A program made the position numbers and the translations under genes. A stretch of 23,733 nucleotides of DNA. Source: a virus. Each line of letters starts with the position of its first letter. The first letter of the stretch is position 1. Of the stretch, positions 13,955-22,000 are shown piece after piece. Below the pieces are notes generated by a model. The model was not told where the DNA came from and made no database searches. It worked only from the letters and a program-made list of their open reading frames with translations. The stretch is from IMG/VR virus record IMGVR_UViG_3300045994_000309, positions 1 to 23,733 of that record; one strand, written 5' to 3'.

Positions 13955-15967
13955 CCCTCTCCGCAGACGATTGACGTTCCGCCCCTGAGTCTCCGCGCCG
14001 AAGTCTCATCCTTTAACGAAGAACAGCGCACCGTGGATCTTATTTTCTCCACCGGCGCGCCCGTCGAACGCTTCGATTGGATGAGCGGCAAACGCTACCT
14101 CGAAGTCCTGTCGATGGAGCCGAAGGCGATCAGGCTGGAGCGCATGAATTCCGGCGCCCCGTTATTGGACAGTCACAGCGCATGGTCCGTGACTGATCAA
14201 CTCGGTGCCGTCGTGCCAGGAACTGCGCGGATCGAAAAAGGCCACGCGCTTGCCACGGTGAAATTCAGCGCACGCGCGGCGGTCGCCGGGGTGCTGCAAG
14301 ATGTGAAAGACCAAATTATCCGCAGCGTGAGCGTTGGTTACAGAGTTCGCGCGTTTGTCGAAGACACGTCGAAAGACGGCGTGATTCCGACGCGCACGGC
14401 GACCGACTGGGAACCCTACGAAATCTCTCTCGTCTCTATGCCCGCAGATAACGGCGCCAAGATTCGCCGGGCCGATGTCGAAACGAATTCCTGCATTTTG
14501 ATTTCTCGTGATCTTCCGAAGGAGACCGTCATGGCCGAAACGCCTGGTGAGAATGTGCGTCAAGACAAGTCCGAATTCGTGGTGGAACAGGATCCGCTGA
14601 AGCCGGAGTCCACCACGCAGCGCCTGGCGCTGGCCGATGACAAAAAGAAAGAACCGAACGACCGGGATCGGGGTGTCATTGCCGAGCGCGAGCGCGTGCA
14701 GGGCATTAACAATGCCTGTCGGGCGGCGCGCCTCCCGAACGCCTTCGGGGACGACCTTATTCAGAGCGGCATGAGCTTGGTCGACGCGCAGACGCGGGTC
14801 TTCAAGGAGCTCCAGAGCCGCGAAGCGGACGGCCCCCGTCCTGGCGGCGTGGCATTAGCCTCGGTCAGCGACAACATGGTGCATGTGCGCGCCGGCATCG
14901 AGAACGCCATCCTCCATCGCATTTCGCCGACCCTCTTCAAGTTGGAAGACGTCGGCCGGGACTATCGCGGGATGACGCTCATCGGCATCGCGGATTCGTA
15001 TCTGAAAGCTCAAGGCGTTCGGACGACGAGACTCTCCAAGTCCGAAATTGCTGGGATGGCGCTCGGCCTGAATCAGCGGGGTGGGTATCACACCACGTCT
15101 GATTTTGCCGACCTGCTCGAAGGGATCGTGAGCCAGACGCTGCGCAAAGCCTATGACGAGGCCCCACAGACCTACACGGTCATCTCGCGCCAGATGACGG
15201 CGCCTGATTTCAAGAACATCACCATGCTGCAATTCGGCGAAGCGCCGGCGCTGGTGGAAGTGAAAGAGCACGGCGAGTACACCAGGGGCACCATCGGGCT
15301 CGGCAAGGAAGCGTTCGCGCTCAAGACTTACGGCCGCATTTTCGCCATCACCCGCGCCGCGTTGGTGAACGACGATGTCGATGCGTTCTCGCAAGTGCCG
15401 CTCAAGTTCGGACGGTCGGCGCGCACGCTGGAATCGGATCTCGTCTGGGCGCAGATCACTGGGAACGCGCAGATGGGCGACAACGAAAATCTGTTCTCGG
15501 CGGCGCACGCCAATCTCGAAACCGATGGCGATCGCATCTCGATTGACTCCCTCAGCCGGGCACGCAGGGCCATCCGGCTGCAGACGAGCACCGATGGCAC
15601 GACGATGATGAACCTGACGCCGAAGTATCTGCTCGTGCCGCCCTCGCTGGAAACGGTCGCGCAGCAGTTCGTCGGACAGATCACGCCGTCCTCGGCCGCC
15701 AATGCCAATCCGTTCTCCGGTCTGCTGACGGTCATTGCTGAGCCGAGGCTTGAGGATGACAGCGCGCTCGCCTGGTATCTGGCAGTCTCGCCCGACCAGA
15801 CGGACATCGTCGTTTACGCCTACCTGGAAGGCCAGACGGGACCAACGATCGAGCAGCGGGTGGGCTTCGACGTGGACGGCCTCGAAATCAAGTGTCGGCA
15901 CGACTTCGCCGCGAAGGTGGTCGACTGGCGCGGCCTGCACAAGGATCCGGGCGAAGAGGATAGCTAA
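13946..15967 (+). CDS. prohead protease / major capsid protein fusion
   Basis: This 673-residue polyprotein has two functions. Residues about 15-175 are an HK97/U35-type prohead protease: LRAEVSSFNEEQRTVDLIFS at the start, LLDSHSAW with catalytic-type H77, IIRSVSVGYRV with serine 127/129, and EPYEISLVSMPAD. Residues about 196-673 are the scaffold-like linker (ERERVQGINNACRAA to KELQSRE) and a gpT/HK97-type major capsid protein with FKNITMLQFGEAPAL, GKEAFALKTYGRIFAITR and YLEGQTGPTIEQRVGFDVDG near the end. Fused protease-capsid genes are known in some phages and Mu-like elements. The 13946 ATG has no SD and sits in a hairpin. A strong internal start at 14531 exists. Confidence 0.88.
   Translation: MARPSPQTIDVPPLSLRAEVSSFNEEQRTVDLIFSTGAPVERFDWMSGKRYLEVLSMEPKAIRLERMNSGAPLLDSHSAWSVTDQLGAVVPGTARIEKGHALATVKFSARAAVAGVLQDVKDQIIRSVSVGYRVRAFVEDTSKDGVIPTRTATDWEPYEISLVSMPADNGAKIRRADVETNSCILISRDLPKETVMAETPGENVRQDKSEFVVEQDPLKPESTTQRLALADDKKKEPNDRDRGVIAERERVQGINNACRAARLPNAFGDDLIQSGMSLVDAQTRVFKELQSREADGPRPGGVALASVSDNMVHVRAGIENAILHRISPTLFKLEDVGRDYRGMTLIGIADSYLKAQGVRTTRLSKSEIAGMALGLNQRGGYHTTSDFADLLEGIVSQTLRKAYDEAPQTYTVISRQMTAPDFKNITMLQFGEAPALVEVKEHGEYTRGTIGLGKEAFALKTYGRIFAITRAALVNDDVDAFSQVPLKFGRSARTLESDLVWAQITGNAQMGDNENLFSAAHANLETDGDRISIDSLSRARRAIRLQTSTDGTTMMNLTPKYLLVPPSLETVAQQFVGQITPSSAANANPFSGLLTVIAEPRLEDDSALAWYLAVSPDQTDIVVYAYLEGQTGPTIEQRVGFDVDGLEIKCRHDFAAKVVDWRGLHKDPGEEDS
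14518..14533 (+). promoter_or_regulatory. strong internal ribosome site in the fusion gene
   Basis: GAAGGAG (14518-14524) lies 6 nt before an in-frame ATG (14531, codon 196), followed by GCC. This is the spacing and strength of the best SDs elsewhere in the window, such as the ones for 5502 and 16001. It stands exactly at the junction between the protease domain and the capsid part. Confidence 0.65.
14531..15967 (+). CDS. major capsid protein from internal start (nested product)
   Basis: This product shares the reading frame and stop of the 13946 fusion gene. Starting at codon 196 it would give a 478-residue protein (MAETPGENVRQDKSEF onwards). That includes the charged scaffold-like delta segment (about residues 240-290 of the fusion) and the whole capsid fold. 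Its length fits a stand-alone capsid protein with delta domain. Hundreds of capsid copies but few protease copies are needed per head, and an internal start would give this ratio. Nested in-frame head genes are known from lambda (C and Nu3). Whether it is used is inferred from the SD alone. Confidence 0.5.
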   Translation: MAETPGENVRQDKSEFVVEQDPLKPESTTQRLALADDKKKEPNDRDRGVIAERERVQGINNACRAARLPNAFGDDLIQSGMSLVDAQTRVFKELQSREADGPRPGGVALASVSDNMVHVRAGIENAILHRISPTLFKLEDVGRDYRGMTLIGIADSYLKAQGVRTTRLSKSEIAGMALGLNQRGGYHTTSDFADLLEGIVSQTLRKAYDEAPQTYTVISRQMTAPDFKNITMLQFGEAPALVEVKEHGEYTRGTIGLGKEAFALKTYGRIFAITRAALVNDDVDAFSQVPLKFGRSARTLESDLVWAQITGNAQMGDNENLFSAAHANLETDGDRISIDSLSRARRAIRLQTSTDGTTMMNLTPKYLLVPPSLETVAQQFVGQITPSSAANANPFSGLLTVIAEPRLEDDSALAWYLAVSPDQTDIVVYAYLEGQTGPTIEQRVGFDVDGLEIKCRHDFAAKVVDWRGLHKDPGEEDS

Positions 15968-16000
15968 ACACCGCGCTGCGGCGCTGAAGGAGATTCGGTT

Positions 16001-16339
16001 ATGAAAACTTACGTGCAACCGGGCGAGAGCATCGAGTTCACGGCCCCGGATGACATCACCAGCGGTACGCCGGTGCTGATCGGGAACGTGCTGGGCGTGG
16101 CGACGAAAGATGCCGTGCAGGGCGAGCGCATCAACTTTCTGATGCGTGGCGTGGTCAGTTACACCAAGACCGGATCGCAGGCCTGGGCGGAAGGCCAGCT
16201 CGTGTACTGGGATGGCAGCGTCTTCACGACCGGGGGCGGCTTCCTGGCGGGGTTTGCGACCAAGGCCGTCGCCGGTGGGGCGGGCGATACGACCGGGGAA
16301 CTGTATCTGGACGGTATCCCGAAGGACGACACGACCTAG
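16001..16339 (+). CDS. capsid decoration (cement) protein, DUF2190-like
   Basis: This 112-residue protein has a strong SD (GAAGGAGA, ending about 8 nt before ATG 16001). It binds the outside of the mature capsid and stabilises it. The sequence follows the DUF2190 pattern: YVQPGESIEFTAPDDITSGT, PVLIGNVLGVATKDAVQGE, then a GVVSYTKTGSQAWAEGQLVY strand set and WDGSVFTTGG, ending in ELYLDGIP. Its place right after the capsid gene is standard. A short CCGC-GCT-GCGG hairpin lies just before the SD. Confidence 0.85.
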   Translation: MKTYVQPGESIEFTAPDDITSGTPVLIGNVLGVATKDAVQGERINFLMRGVVSYTKTGSQAWAEGQLVYWDGSVFTTGGGFLAGFATKAVAGGAGDTTGELYLDGIPKDDTT

Positions 16340-16359
16340 CGGTCGCACAGAGTAGTCGC

Positions 16360-16740
16360 ATGGATCTGTCGTCGGTGCGCAGTTTGGCGCTGGATGCCGT
16401 GTTCAGCGCGCATGGGGTGCCAGCGACGGTGACGCGGCCGGATGAAAATCCGATCACGACGCGGGTGCTCTGGGTGCCGGACAACACGGGCTGGGGTGCC
16501 ACCGACGAGACGCATCTGGAGATTCTGAAGGTCGTGAGTCGCCGGGTCATGGCGCTTCGCCTTTCTGAAGTGTCCGCCGCTCCGGTCGGCACGATCGTGA
16601 CGGCACCAGCGGCAGCTGGACAAGACGACCTAACCTGGCGCGTGGATGAAATCGGCCACCAGGAGCCCGAGTTGATTCGCGTGTTTGTGCAGCCGATGCG
16701 GGACAGTAGCCATCTTGAGGCATGGGGAAAATCCTCATGA
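16360..16740 (+). CDS. head-tail connector, gpFII-like
   Basis: This 126-residue protein has the size and position of lambda gpFII, which joins the gpW-capped head to the tail. Visible elements are an N-terminal helix (SSVRSLALDAVFSAHGVPAT), strands ITTRVLWVP and LEILKVVSRRVMALRLSEV, GTIVTAPAAAGQDDLTWRVD and IRVFVQPM at the end. This is the strand order of the FII/Phage_attach type. The similarity is moderate. A tail-terminator role cannot be excluded, since no separate gpU gene is present. The SD at ATG 16360 is not clear. Confidence 0.55.
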   Translation: MDLSSVRSLALDAVFSAHGVPATVTRPDENPITTRVLWVPDNTGWGATDETHLEILKVVSRRVMALRLSEVSAAPVGTIVTAPAAAGQDDLTWRVDEIGHQEPELIRVFVQPMRDSSHLEAWGKSS

Positions 16741-16765
16741 CGGCACGCTGAATAAAGGAGACGAT

Positions 16766-16888
16766 ATGGGCAAACTCTCAAAGCTAGCGGCTAAGAAGGC
16801 GGCGCCATTCAAGAACCTGGTGGGGAAGAAGGCGGCGCCATTCAAGTCCGGTGATGGGCGACGTCCGCCAACGCTCAAGAAACCCTGA
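16766..16888 (+). CDS. 40-residue basic peptide with internal duplication
   Basis: This 40-residue peptide has one of the best SDs in the window (AAAGGAG, 5 nt before ATG 16766), so it is likely to be translated. It has 12 Lys and 2 Arg and almost no acidic residues. It contains the exact repeat KKAAPFK twice (KKAAPFKNLVG then KKAAPFKSGDG). The frame is open further upstream but only as a shadow of the FII-like gene. It lies where lambda has a gap between FII and Z. It may bind DNA or act as a small virion or capsid-interior peptide; I do not know the family. Confidence 0.6.
   Translation: MGKLSKLAAKKAAPFKNLVGKKAAPFKSGDGRRPPTLKKP
16793..16846 (+). repeat. perfect 21-nt direct repeat in the small basic gene
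   Basis: The 21-nt stretch at 16793-16813 is repeated exactly at 16826-16846, with an offset of 33 nt (11 codons). Both copies encode KKAAPFK. The identity at silent positions points to a recent duplication or to selection on the RNA or DNA level. Confidence 0.9.
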
Positions 16889-16890
16889 GC

Positions 16891-17439
16891 ATGGACATTC
16901 AGCTCACGTTTGACGATCGCAAGGTGACCGCGAACATCCAGCGGTTGAAGGCGCAGGCGCCCATTGCAATTGCCCGCGCGTTGAACAAGTCCATCGCCAG
17001 CGGGCGCGTGGTCATGGCGCGAGAAATCAGCCGGGACTTAGGCGTGGCCGTCGCACCCGTTCGTGACAAATTGAAGATTTGGGAGGCGAATTCGGAGCGC
17101 CTGTCCACGCAACTGAGCATCAGCGGTCAGCGATTGCCGCTCACGGAGTTCAAGGCCACTGGGCCGGAACCCTCTCGCGGGAAGGGTCGCGGCATCAGTT
17201 ACCGCATGCAGGGCCAGCGCAAAAGGCTGGAACACGCTTTTTTCGCGACGATGAAGAGCCAGCATCACGGCGTGTTTCGTCGGATGGGATCGAAGCGGCT
17301 GAAGATTCTCGAACTCTTCGGGCCGTCGTTCCCGCACCTCTTCATCAAGTTTCGTCCGTTGACGGTGGCGCGTTGCGCGGAGCAGTTGCGGAAGAATCTC
17401 GTGTCGGAGTTTCGCTTTGTGATGTCGAAAACGGCCTAA
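16891..17439 (+). CDS. minor tail protein Z, lambda gpZ-like
   Basis: This 182-residue protein is a head-proximal tail completion protein. The N-terminal part (DIQLTFDDRKVTANIQRLKA, then AIARALNKSIASGRVVMAREI) is the standard GPZ start. The middle (VRDKLKIWEAN, then LPLTEFKATGPEPSRGKGRG, VSYRM-like ISYRMQGQRKRL) and GVFRRMGSKRLKILELFGPS complete the pattern. Lambda Z helps connect tail to head and DNA. The gene starts 2 nt after the small basic peptide. Lambda U, the tail terminator next to Z, is not visible; a 77-nt gap follows. Confidence 0.85.
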   Translation: MDIQLTFDDRKVTANIQRLKAQAPIAIARALNKSIASGRVVMAREISRDLGVAVAPVRDKLKIWEANSERLSTQLSISGQRLPLTEFKATGPEPSRGKGRGISYRMQGQRKRLEHAFFATMKSQHHGVFRRMGSKRLKILELFGPSFPHLFIKFRPLTVARCAEQLRKNLVSEFRFVMSKTA

Positions 17440-17516
17440 GCGCCGCCGATCAGTAACTGAATCGTCGAGCTGCGTAGCCTGCGGGCATGGCGCTCCTAGT
17501 GGAGGAGTACCGCCCA

Positions 17517-18134
17517 ATGGCTGACAACAATTCCGAACCCTATGAAATCATCGCCGCGCCATTCACGGTCTGGTGGGGAGAGATCGGCGTCGACTTCCCC
17601 TTGATCGATGCCACCCCTGATACAAACGATTGGAACCTCGTCGGGAGTTCCGGGGATCTGAACTACGAAGATGGCGCCGGCGTGACGGTCGGCCATAACC
17701 AGTCCATCACGAAGTGGCGCGCGCTTGGAGACTGCGGCGTGAGGAAGGCGTTCCGCACGGAAGAAGATCAGACCGTGAAGCTCACGCTCGTGGACATGAC
17801 GCTTGAGCAGTACGCTCACGCGCTCAACATGAACACGGTCGACACGGTCCCGGCGGGCGGGGAAGCCGGCTACAAAAAGATCGGGTTGTCGCGTGGATTC
17901 TCGATCAAGACCGTACAGCTCCTGGTGCGCGGACCCTCGCCGGAAATGCCGGATGGCGTCGCCCAGTACGAGATCCCGCGCTGCATGCAGACCGGCAGTC
18001 CTGAAGTCGTCTACAAGAAAGGCACGCCGGCCGGCTTGGCCCTGGAATGGACAGCACTGGTCGATGCGGACGCTCAGGATGAATCGGAGAGATTTGGGCG
18101 TCTTTTGATTCAGACGGACGCTGCCGTCAGTTAG
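17517..18134 (+). CDS. major tail tube protein
   Basis: This 205-residue protein starts at ATG 17517, with GGAGGAG 9 nt upstream. An in-frame ATG at 17487 would add ten residues but its codons contain that SD. The fold is beta-rich with IIAAPFTVWWGEIG, WNLVGSSGDLNYEDGAGVTV, a strand EEDQTVKLTLVDMTLEQYAH and PAGLALEWTALVDADAQ near the end. This matches tail tube proteins that polymerise around the tape measure, with the usual position between gpZ and the G/GT chaperones. The call rests on fold pattern and synteny; I see no extra Ig domain. Confidence 0.75.
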   Translation: MADNNSEPYEIIAAPFTVWWGEIGVDFPLIDATPDTNDWNLVGSSGDLNYEDGAGVTVGHNQSITKWRALGDCGVRKAFRTEEDQTVKLTLVDMTLEQYAHALNMNTVDTVPAGGEAGYKKIGLSRGFSIKTVQLLVRGPSPEMPDGVAQYEIPRCMQTGSPEVVYKKGTPAGLALEWTALVDADAQDESERFGRLLIQTDAAVS

Positions 18135-18138
18135 ACCA

Positions 18139-18369
18139 ATGGCACCGGCGGTTGAACTACTGACTCGCATTGGCCACCTTCGCAAGGAGGTGGCCGTGCA
18201 TAAATCAGCGATTCGCCGGAACAAAGAAGCCTTACATCTGAAAGCGGCGCAACTCGCGGAGCTCGAAACGGAATGCCGGCGCCGCGGTATTGCCTTAATT
18301 CTCATCCACCCGCAACCAGGCGAAGGAGATTCCACTTCATGGCCGCACGTTCCATTGCCCCACTCCTAA
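18139..18369 (+). CDS. small coiled-coil protein
   Basis: This 76-residue ORF lies between tube protein and gpG-like chaperone and overlaps the latter by 31 nt. Residues 7-50 form one long charged helix (LLTRIGHLRKEVAVHKSAIR, then AAQLAELETECRRRG) with a coiled-coil pattern. ATG 18139 has no clear SD. An in-frame GTG at 18196 has a perfect AAGGAGG 5 nt upstream and would give 57 residues, so the real start is uncertain. The function is unknown; a small chaperone or assembly factor is plausible from position. Confidence 0.5.
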   Translation: MAPAVELLTRIGHLRKEVAVHKSAIRRNKEALHLKAAQLAELETECRRRGIALILIHPQPGEGDSTSWPHVPLPHS

Positions 18370-18824
18370 ATCTCACCACGCTCGTCGACAAGCCGTCGGT
18401 GAAGATCGACGGCGTCAAGTACGCCTTATCGGTGCCGGATGCCTTGTCGTTGATGGACTGTCATCGATTGTCCGTCGTGATGGCGCGCATTGACGCGCTC
18501 TCCCCCAAGTTGAGCACCGGGACGCTCGCCCATGACGAGGAAGCCGATCTGTCTGAGGCCTTTGCGGGAGTGTGTCGCGTCGTGCTGGCGGCGCCTGATC
18601 CAGTGCAAGCGAAACTCACCGCCATTCAGCGTCTCTATATCTACCAGGCTTTTCTGCAGCTTCCACAGAGCACGCTCCGGCTCGTGGGAGCGATGGCGAC
18701 GGGAGCGACGAGCCGGCCGACTGGGGCGAAGTCCTCCCGCGGCTCACGCGGTTCTACAGCGGCATCAGCCCGGACGAGTGGCTTGAACGCATCCCATCCG
18801 GCATCCTCCGCGCGTACATCGTGA
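18339..18824 (+). CDS. tail assembly chaperone gpG-like
   Basis: This 161-residue product starts at ATG 18339, with GAAGGAG 10 nt upstream. Residues about 1-120 form the chaperone domain (PLLNLTTLVDKPSVKIDGVK, YALSVPDALSLMDCHRLSVV, a GVCRVVLAAPD segment and AIQRLYIYQAFLQL). It would coat the tape measure before tube polymerisation. From about residue 120 the frame 0 reading becomes Ser/Thr/Arg-rich (TSRPTGAKSSRGSRG) and loses any fold, while the -1 frame becomes clearly coding. This is what a shared N-terminal G and a frameshifted GT product look like. Confidence 0.75.
   Translation: MAARSIAPLLNLTTLVDKPSVKIDGVKYALSVPDALSLMDCHRLSVVMARIDALSPKLSTGTLAHDEEADLSEAFAGVCRVVLAAPDPVQAKLTAIQRLYIYQAFLQLPQSTLRLVGAMATGATSRPTGAKSSRGSRGSTAASARTSGLNASHPASSARTS
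18686..18708 (+). other. candidate -1 frameshift region with repeated GGGAGCGA
   Basis: GGGAGCGA occurs at 18686-18693 and again at 18701-18708. In the G frame each is read G GGA GCG, which allows P-site re-pairing (GGA to GGG) but not A-site re-pairing. A T TTT CTG lies upstream at 18650-18656 and has the same limit. No canonical X XXY YYZ heptamer occurs in the overlap 18599-18821. Confidence 0.35.
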
Positions 18825-19030
18825 TGCTGCCGCGTCTGTCTGCAGAGGAATCGATCCGGGCGACTAATCAGATCGCCGTGGGCACTGGCAATCTAGAGAA
18901 GGACGCGAGACGCCAATTGGTGGCGACCTGGAGCCAGCAATCACAGTCCAATCGGCGGCCGGTGAAAGCCTCAGTGCAACAGCTCGGTGCTATTGGGATC
19001 GGGGTTCGGGTAGCGAGGAAGCCTATATAG
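18686..19030 (+). CDS. gpT-like extension of the -1 frameshift product gpGT
   Basis: The -1 frame is open from 18599 to the TAG at 19028-19030. It has a hydrophilic linker (SDGDGSDEPA) and then a folded domain DWGEVLPRLTRFYSGISPDE, WLERIPSGILRAYIVMLPRL and SAEESIRATNQIAVGTG. This is the recognisable T-domain of such chaperones. It lacks its own SD or early start; the ATG at 18821 would cut off half the domain. The full product would join 18339 to about 18690-18708 with this part (roughly 230 residues). The exact slip point is unknown, so the start given is approximate. Confidence 0.65.
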   Translation, partial: GSDGDGSDEPADWGEVLPRLTRFYSGISPDEWLERIPSGILRAYIVMLPRLSAEESIRATNQIAVGTGNLEKDARRQLVATWSQQSQSNRRPVKASVQQLGAIGIGVRVARKPI

Positions 19031-22000
19031 ATGCCCCCATCAGGCACGCTCGGTGAAGCCGTTCTCTCGATTCGCACGGACATGGTTCAGTTCGACGCGG
19101 GGCTGAACAGCGTCTCGAAGAAGCAGGACGCGCTCAAGGCGTCGTTTAAGGATACTGGGGACGCCGCCAAGGGCTTCGGGCGAGAGGTGACGGGCCTCGA
19201 GGGCCATCTCTCCGCCCTCACGATCGCGATGGGCGCCGCCGCTGGCACCCTACTAGCCCACGGCCTGGAAAAGCTCGCTGAGGGCGCCCTAAAGGCGCTG
19301 GAAGCCGTCCCGAATCTCGTCAACTCCACCATTAAGCTCGGATCGGAACTCCTAACGACCTCGCTAAAGACAGGGATCTCCGTCGATGGGTTGTCGAAAT
19401 TGCGGTATGTGGCGGCCCAGACGGGCACCGATCTAGGCGGGCTAACGAGTGCGATCTTTAAGATGGAGGCAAATCTCGGATCAGGCACCAAGAAAGTCAG
19501 TGATGCCCTCGATCACATCGGTCTGTCGATGAAGGATCTAAAGAGTGCGAAGCCCGAGGAAGCCTTCATTCAAATTCTCGAACGTCTTCATGATATGCCG
19601 GGCGCCTCCGAGCGGGCGGCCGCTGGTGTGGCGATTTTTGGCAAAGGGTTCCGAGAGATCGCCCAACTCGCGCAGGAAGATGTCCGAGGGCTGATCGAGG
19701 AAGCGCAGAAACTCGGCATCGTCATGACGACCGAGACGGCAGCCTCAGCCAAGGCCGCCGAAGACGCCATGAAGGCCTTCGATTTTCAACTCGAAGCGGC
19801 GGGGAACCGCATCGGCGCCGCCTTCCTCCCGGCCGTTATCGGGATCAGTTCGGATCTCTCGGTCGGATTCAAAGCCGCGATCGATTCCGTCAATAGTGGC
19901 CTGAGCGATATGGGCGGGAGCGGGGGCTTTCTCTCTACGGTCGTCGCGGCGATGGGGACTGGCGACGGGGCCATCGTCGCACAGACGGAATTGTATTACA
20001 TCCTGCGCGATGCGGTCATTTCGCTCGTGCGGGGCGGCCTCGAGCCCATGATCACCGCGACCGGCTTCGTCATGCAGGAATACAACGCGGCGATCGTCGT
20101 CTTCGGAGATGTCGCGCAAATCATCGACGGCGTCGCGCTCGCGTTTGAAGGTGCTGCCCTCGGAGTGGCGAAGTTGCTCAATATCGCCTCGTTCGGGAAG
20201 GCGTTCAATGAGGACATCGTTCGCATCAAGGGCAACATCGACGCGCTGATCGATCGGATCGCAGAGCGTGGGGTGGCGATCCAGCAGAGCAAGAAAGCCG
20301 AAGACGACTGGGCGCAGTGGTCGATCAAAACCAACGCAGCCATCGAGGTCGGCCTGAAGAAAGTCGGCGAGAGTCACATTGATGTCGCGGCGATCATTAA
20401 ACGGGTGGCGGACATGTCCCGCGCCGCGACCGGCCAGATCGGGGCGGGCTTTGAAGAGGCAGATGCAAAAGGGGAGGCGGCGCTCAAGAAACTCGAAGCC
20501 GAGTCGGAGCGTTTCAATAAGAGTTTCGCCGATTTACGCTATCCACAACTCTCGCTTGCCATGCCTGCCCTCGGCGACATCGGCCAGGGCTTTGATGAGC
20601 TCGCCCAAGGGGCGAAGAACATCACCTATGAATTGTCCTCAGCCGGGATCGCAACGGATCTTTTCGGGAATGCAATCGCGGTTGATTTACAACCGCACGT
20701 CAAGGGCATGCTCCCGGATCTTGAAGAGGCTACGAAGAAAACCCGCACGCTCGGCGATGTCTTCAGCGATATTCCCGGCGTGCTCGCGAAAGCGTTCACG
20801 GGCGGCGGCGGGCTGAAGGGCGGCCTCAAGGCGATCGGCTCCGATCTTGGTTCAACGCTGATGAGCAGCATGTTCGGGCAGCCTGGCAAAGATGGTGCGG
20901 CCGGGACTGGCCTCCTGAAAAACATGACGGGCTCGATGGGGAACATGATCGGCAAGATGGTCCCGATCATTGGCTCGATGATCGGCCCGGCGATTCAGGG
21001 GCTGATGAAACTCTTCGGGGATCACGCTGGCAAAGACATTAAGAAGATGGGCAAGCAATGGGGCGTGGATCTCTCTGAGGGGCTCACCGAGCAAATCAAG
21101 AAGGACGCGGCAAAGTTCGGCGGCGAACTCCCAGCGATGCTGCTGAATCTCGACAAGGTCATCGGCGAAGCCGGCGGCGTGGCAGCCTTCGGCTTCGACA
21201 AGGCGACGCAGAAAGCGCACGACCTGTTTTCGATGATTCAGACCGGGAAGTTGACCGTCCAGCAGGCCGGCGGGACGTTTGACAAAGTGTTCAGCGAGAT
21301 CGCGGCCGCCGGGACCGATTCGTACGGCCGCATCAATGACAAGGTTAAGGAACTTATCGCGCTGAATAAACAGTTTGGAACGGAGTCGAAGGCGGTTGCT
21401 GCGTTTCTGCAGGGGCAGGGGCAGAACCTTATCGGCGGCGTGGTGGAGGTTGTGGGCGCTGCGACGCCGTACGTCGAACTGAAAAAGGCCGTCACTGATG
21501 CCCAGGCGGCGGTGGATGCGCTGAATAAGGACGGCAAGCAAGGCTCGGAGGAATGGCAAACCGCCAGCAAGGCGCTCGCGAAGGCGCTGGCCGAACAGAC
21601 AAAAGCCGGAGTCGATGCGGGGGGCGAACTGGCTGACCTCGGAACGCAAGCACTGGCTGCCTTCAGTGTGGCCGTCGCCGCCGGCGTGCCCTGGGCTGAC
21701 GCGCTCAAGCAGATCAGCCCGGCACTGACGACGCTCCAGGATGATTACAAGGCACTGGGGCTGAGCGTGGATGACGTCGGCCTGAAAACATTGCTCACAC
21801 AGAACGCAATGGCGACGGCCGCGCCACAACTCATGTCTGGTCTGAGCGGCTTAACCTCAGAGATTACGGCCCTGAACAATCTGAGCGCGATGACGCCGGA
21901 GACGTTCGCCGCGATCGAGCGAACGGGCGCGCGCATGTATACGCAGCTGCAGGCCGAAGCGACCAAGGCCGGCGGCACGAATCGCGATGCGCTCCTGCCG

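Noticed and set aside
14855-16348. 497-codon minus-strand open frame opposite capsid and decoration genes
   Set aside because: It is a shadow of high-GC coding sequence. The + strand genes have recognised families and SDs. The minus frame has Arg/His-rich composition and no domain.
17487-17516. Earlier start (ATG 17487) for the tail tube gene
   Set aside because: The codons between 17487 and 17516 contain the SD GGAGGAG for ATG 17517, and no SD precedes 17487.
18821-19030. Independent gene starting at ATG 18821
   Set aside because: The same frame is clearly coding upstream of this Met (DWGEVLPRLTRFYSG), so it is the end of a frameshifted gpGT rather than a separate gene.
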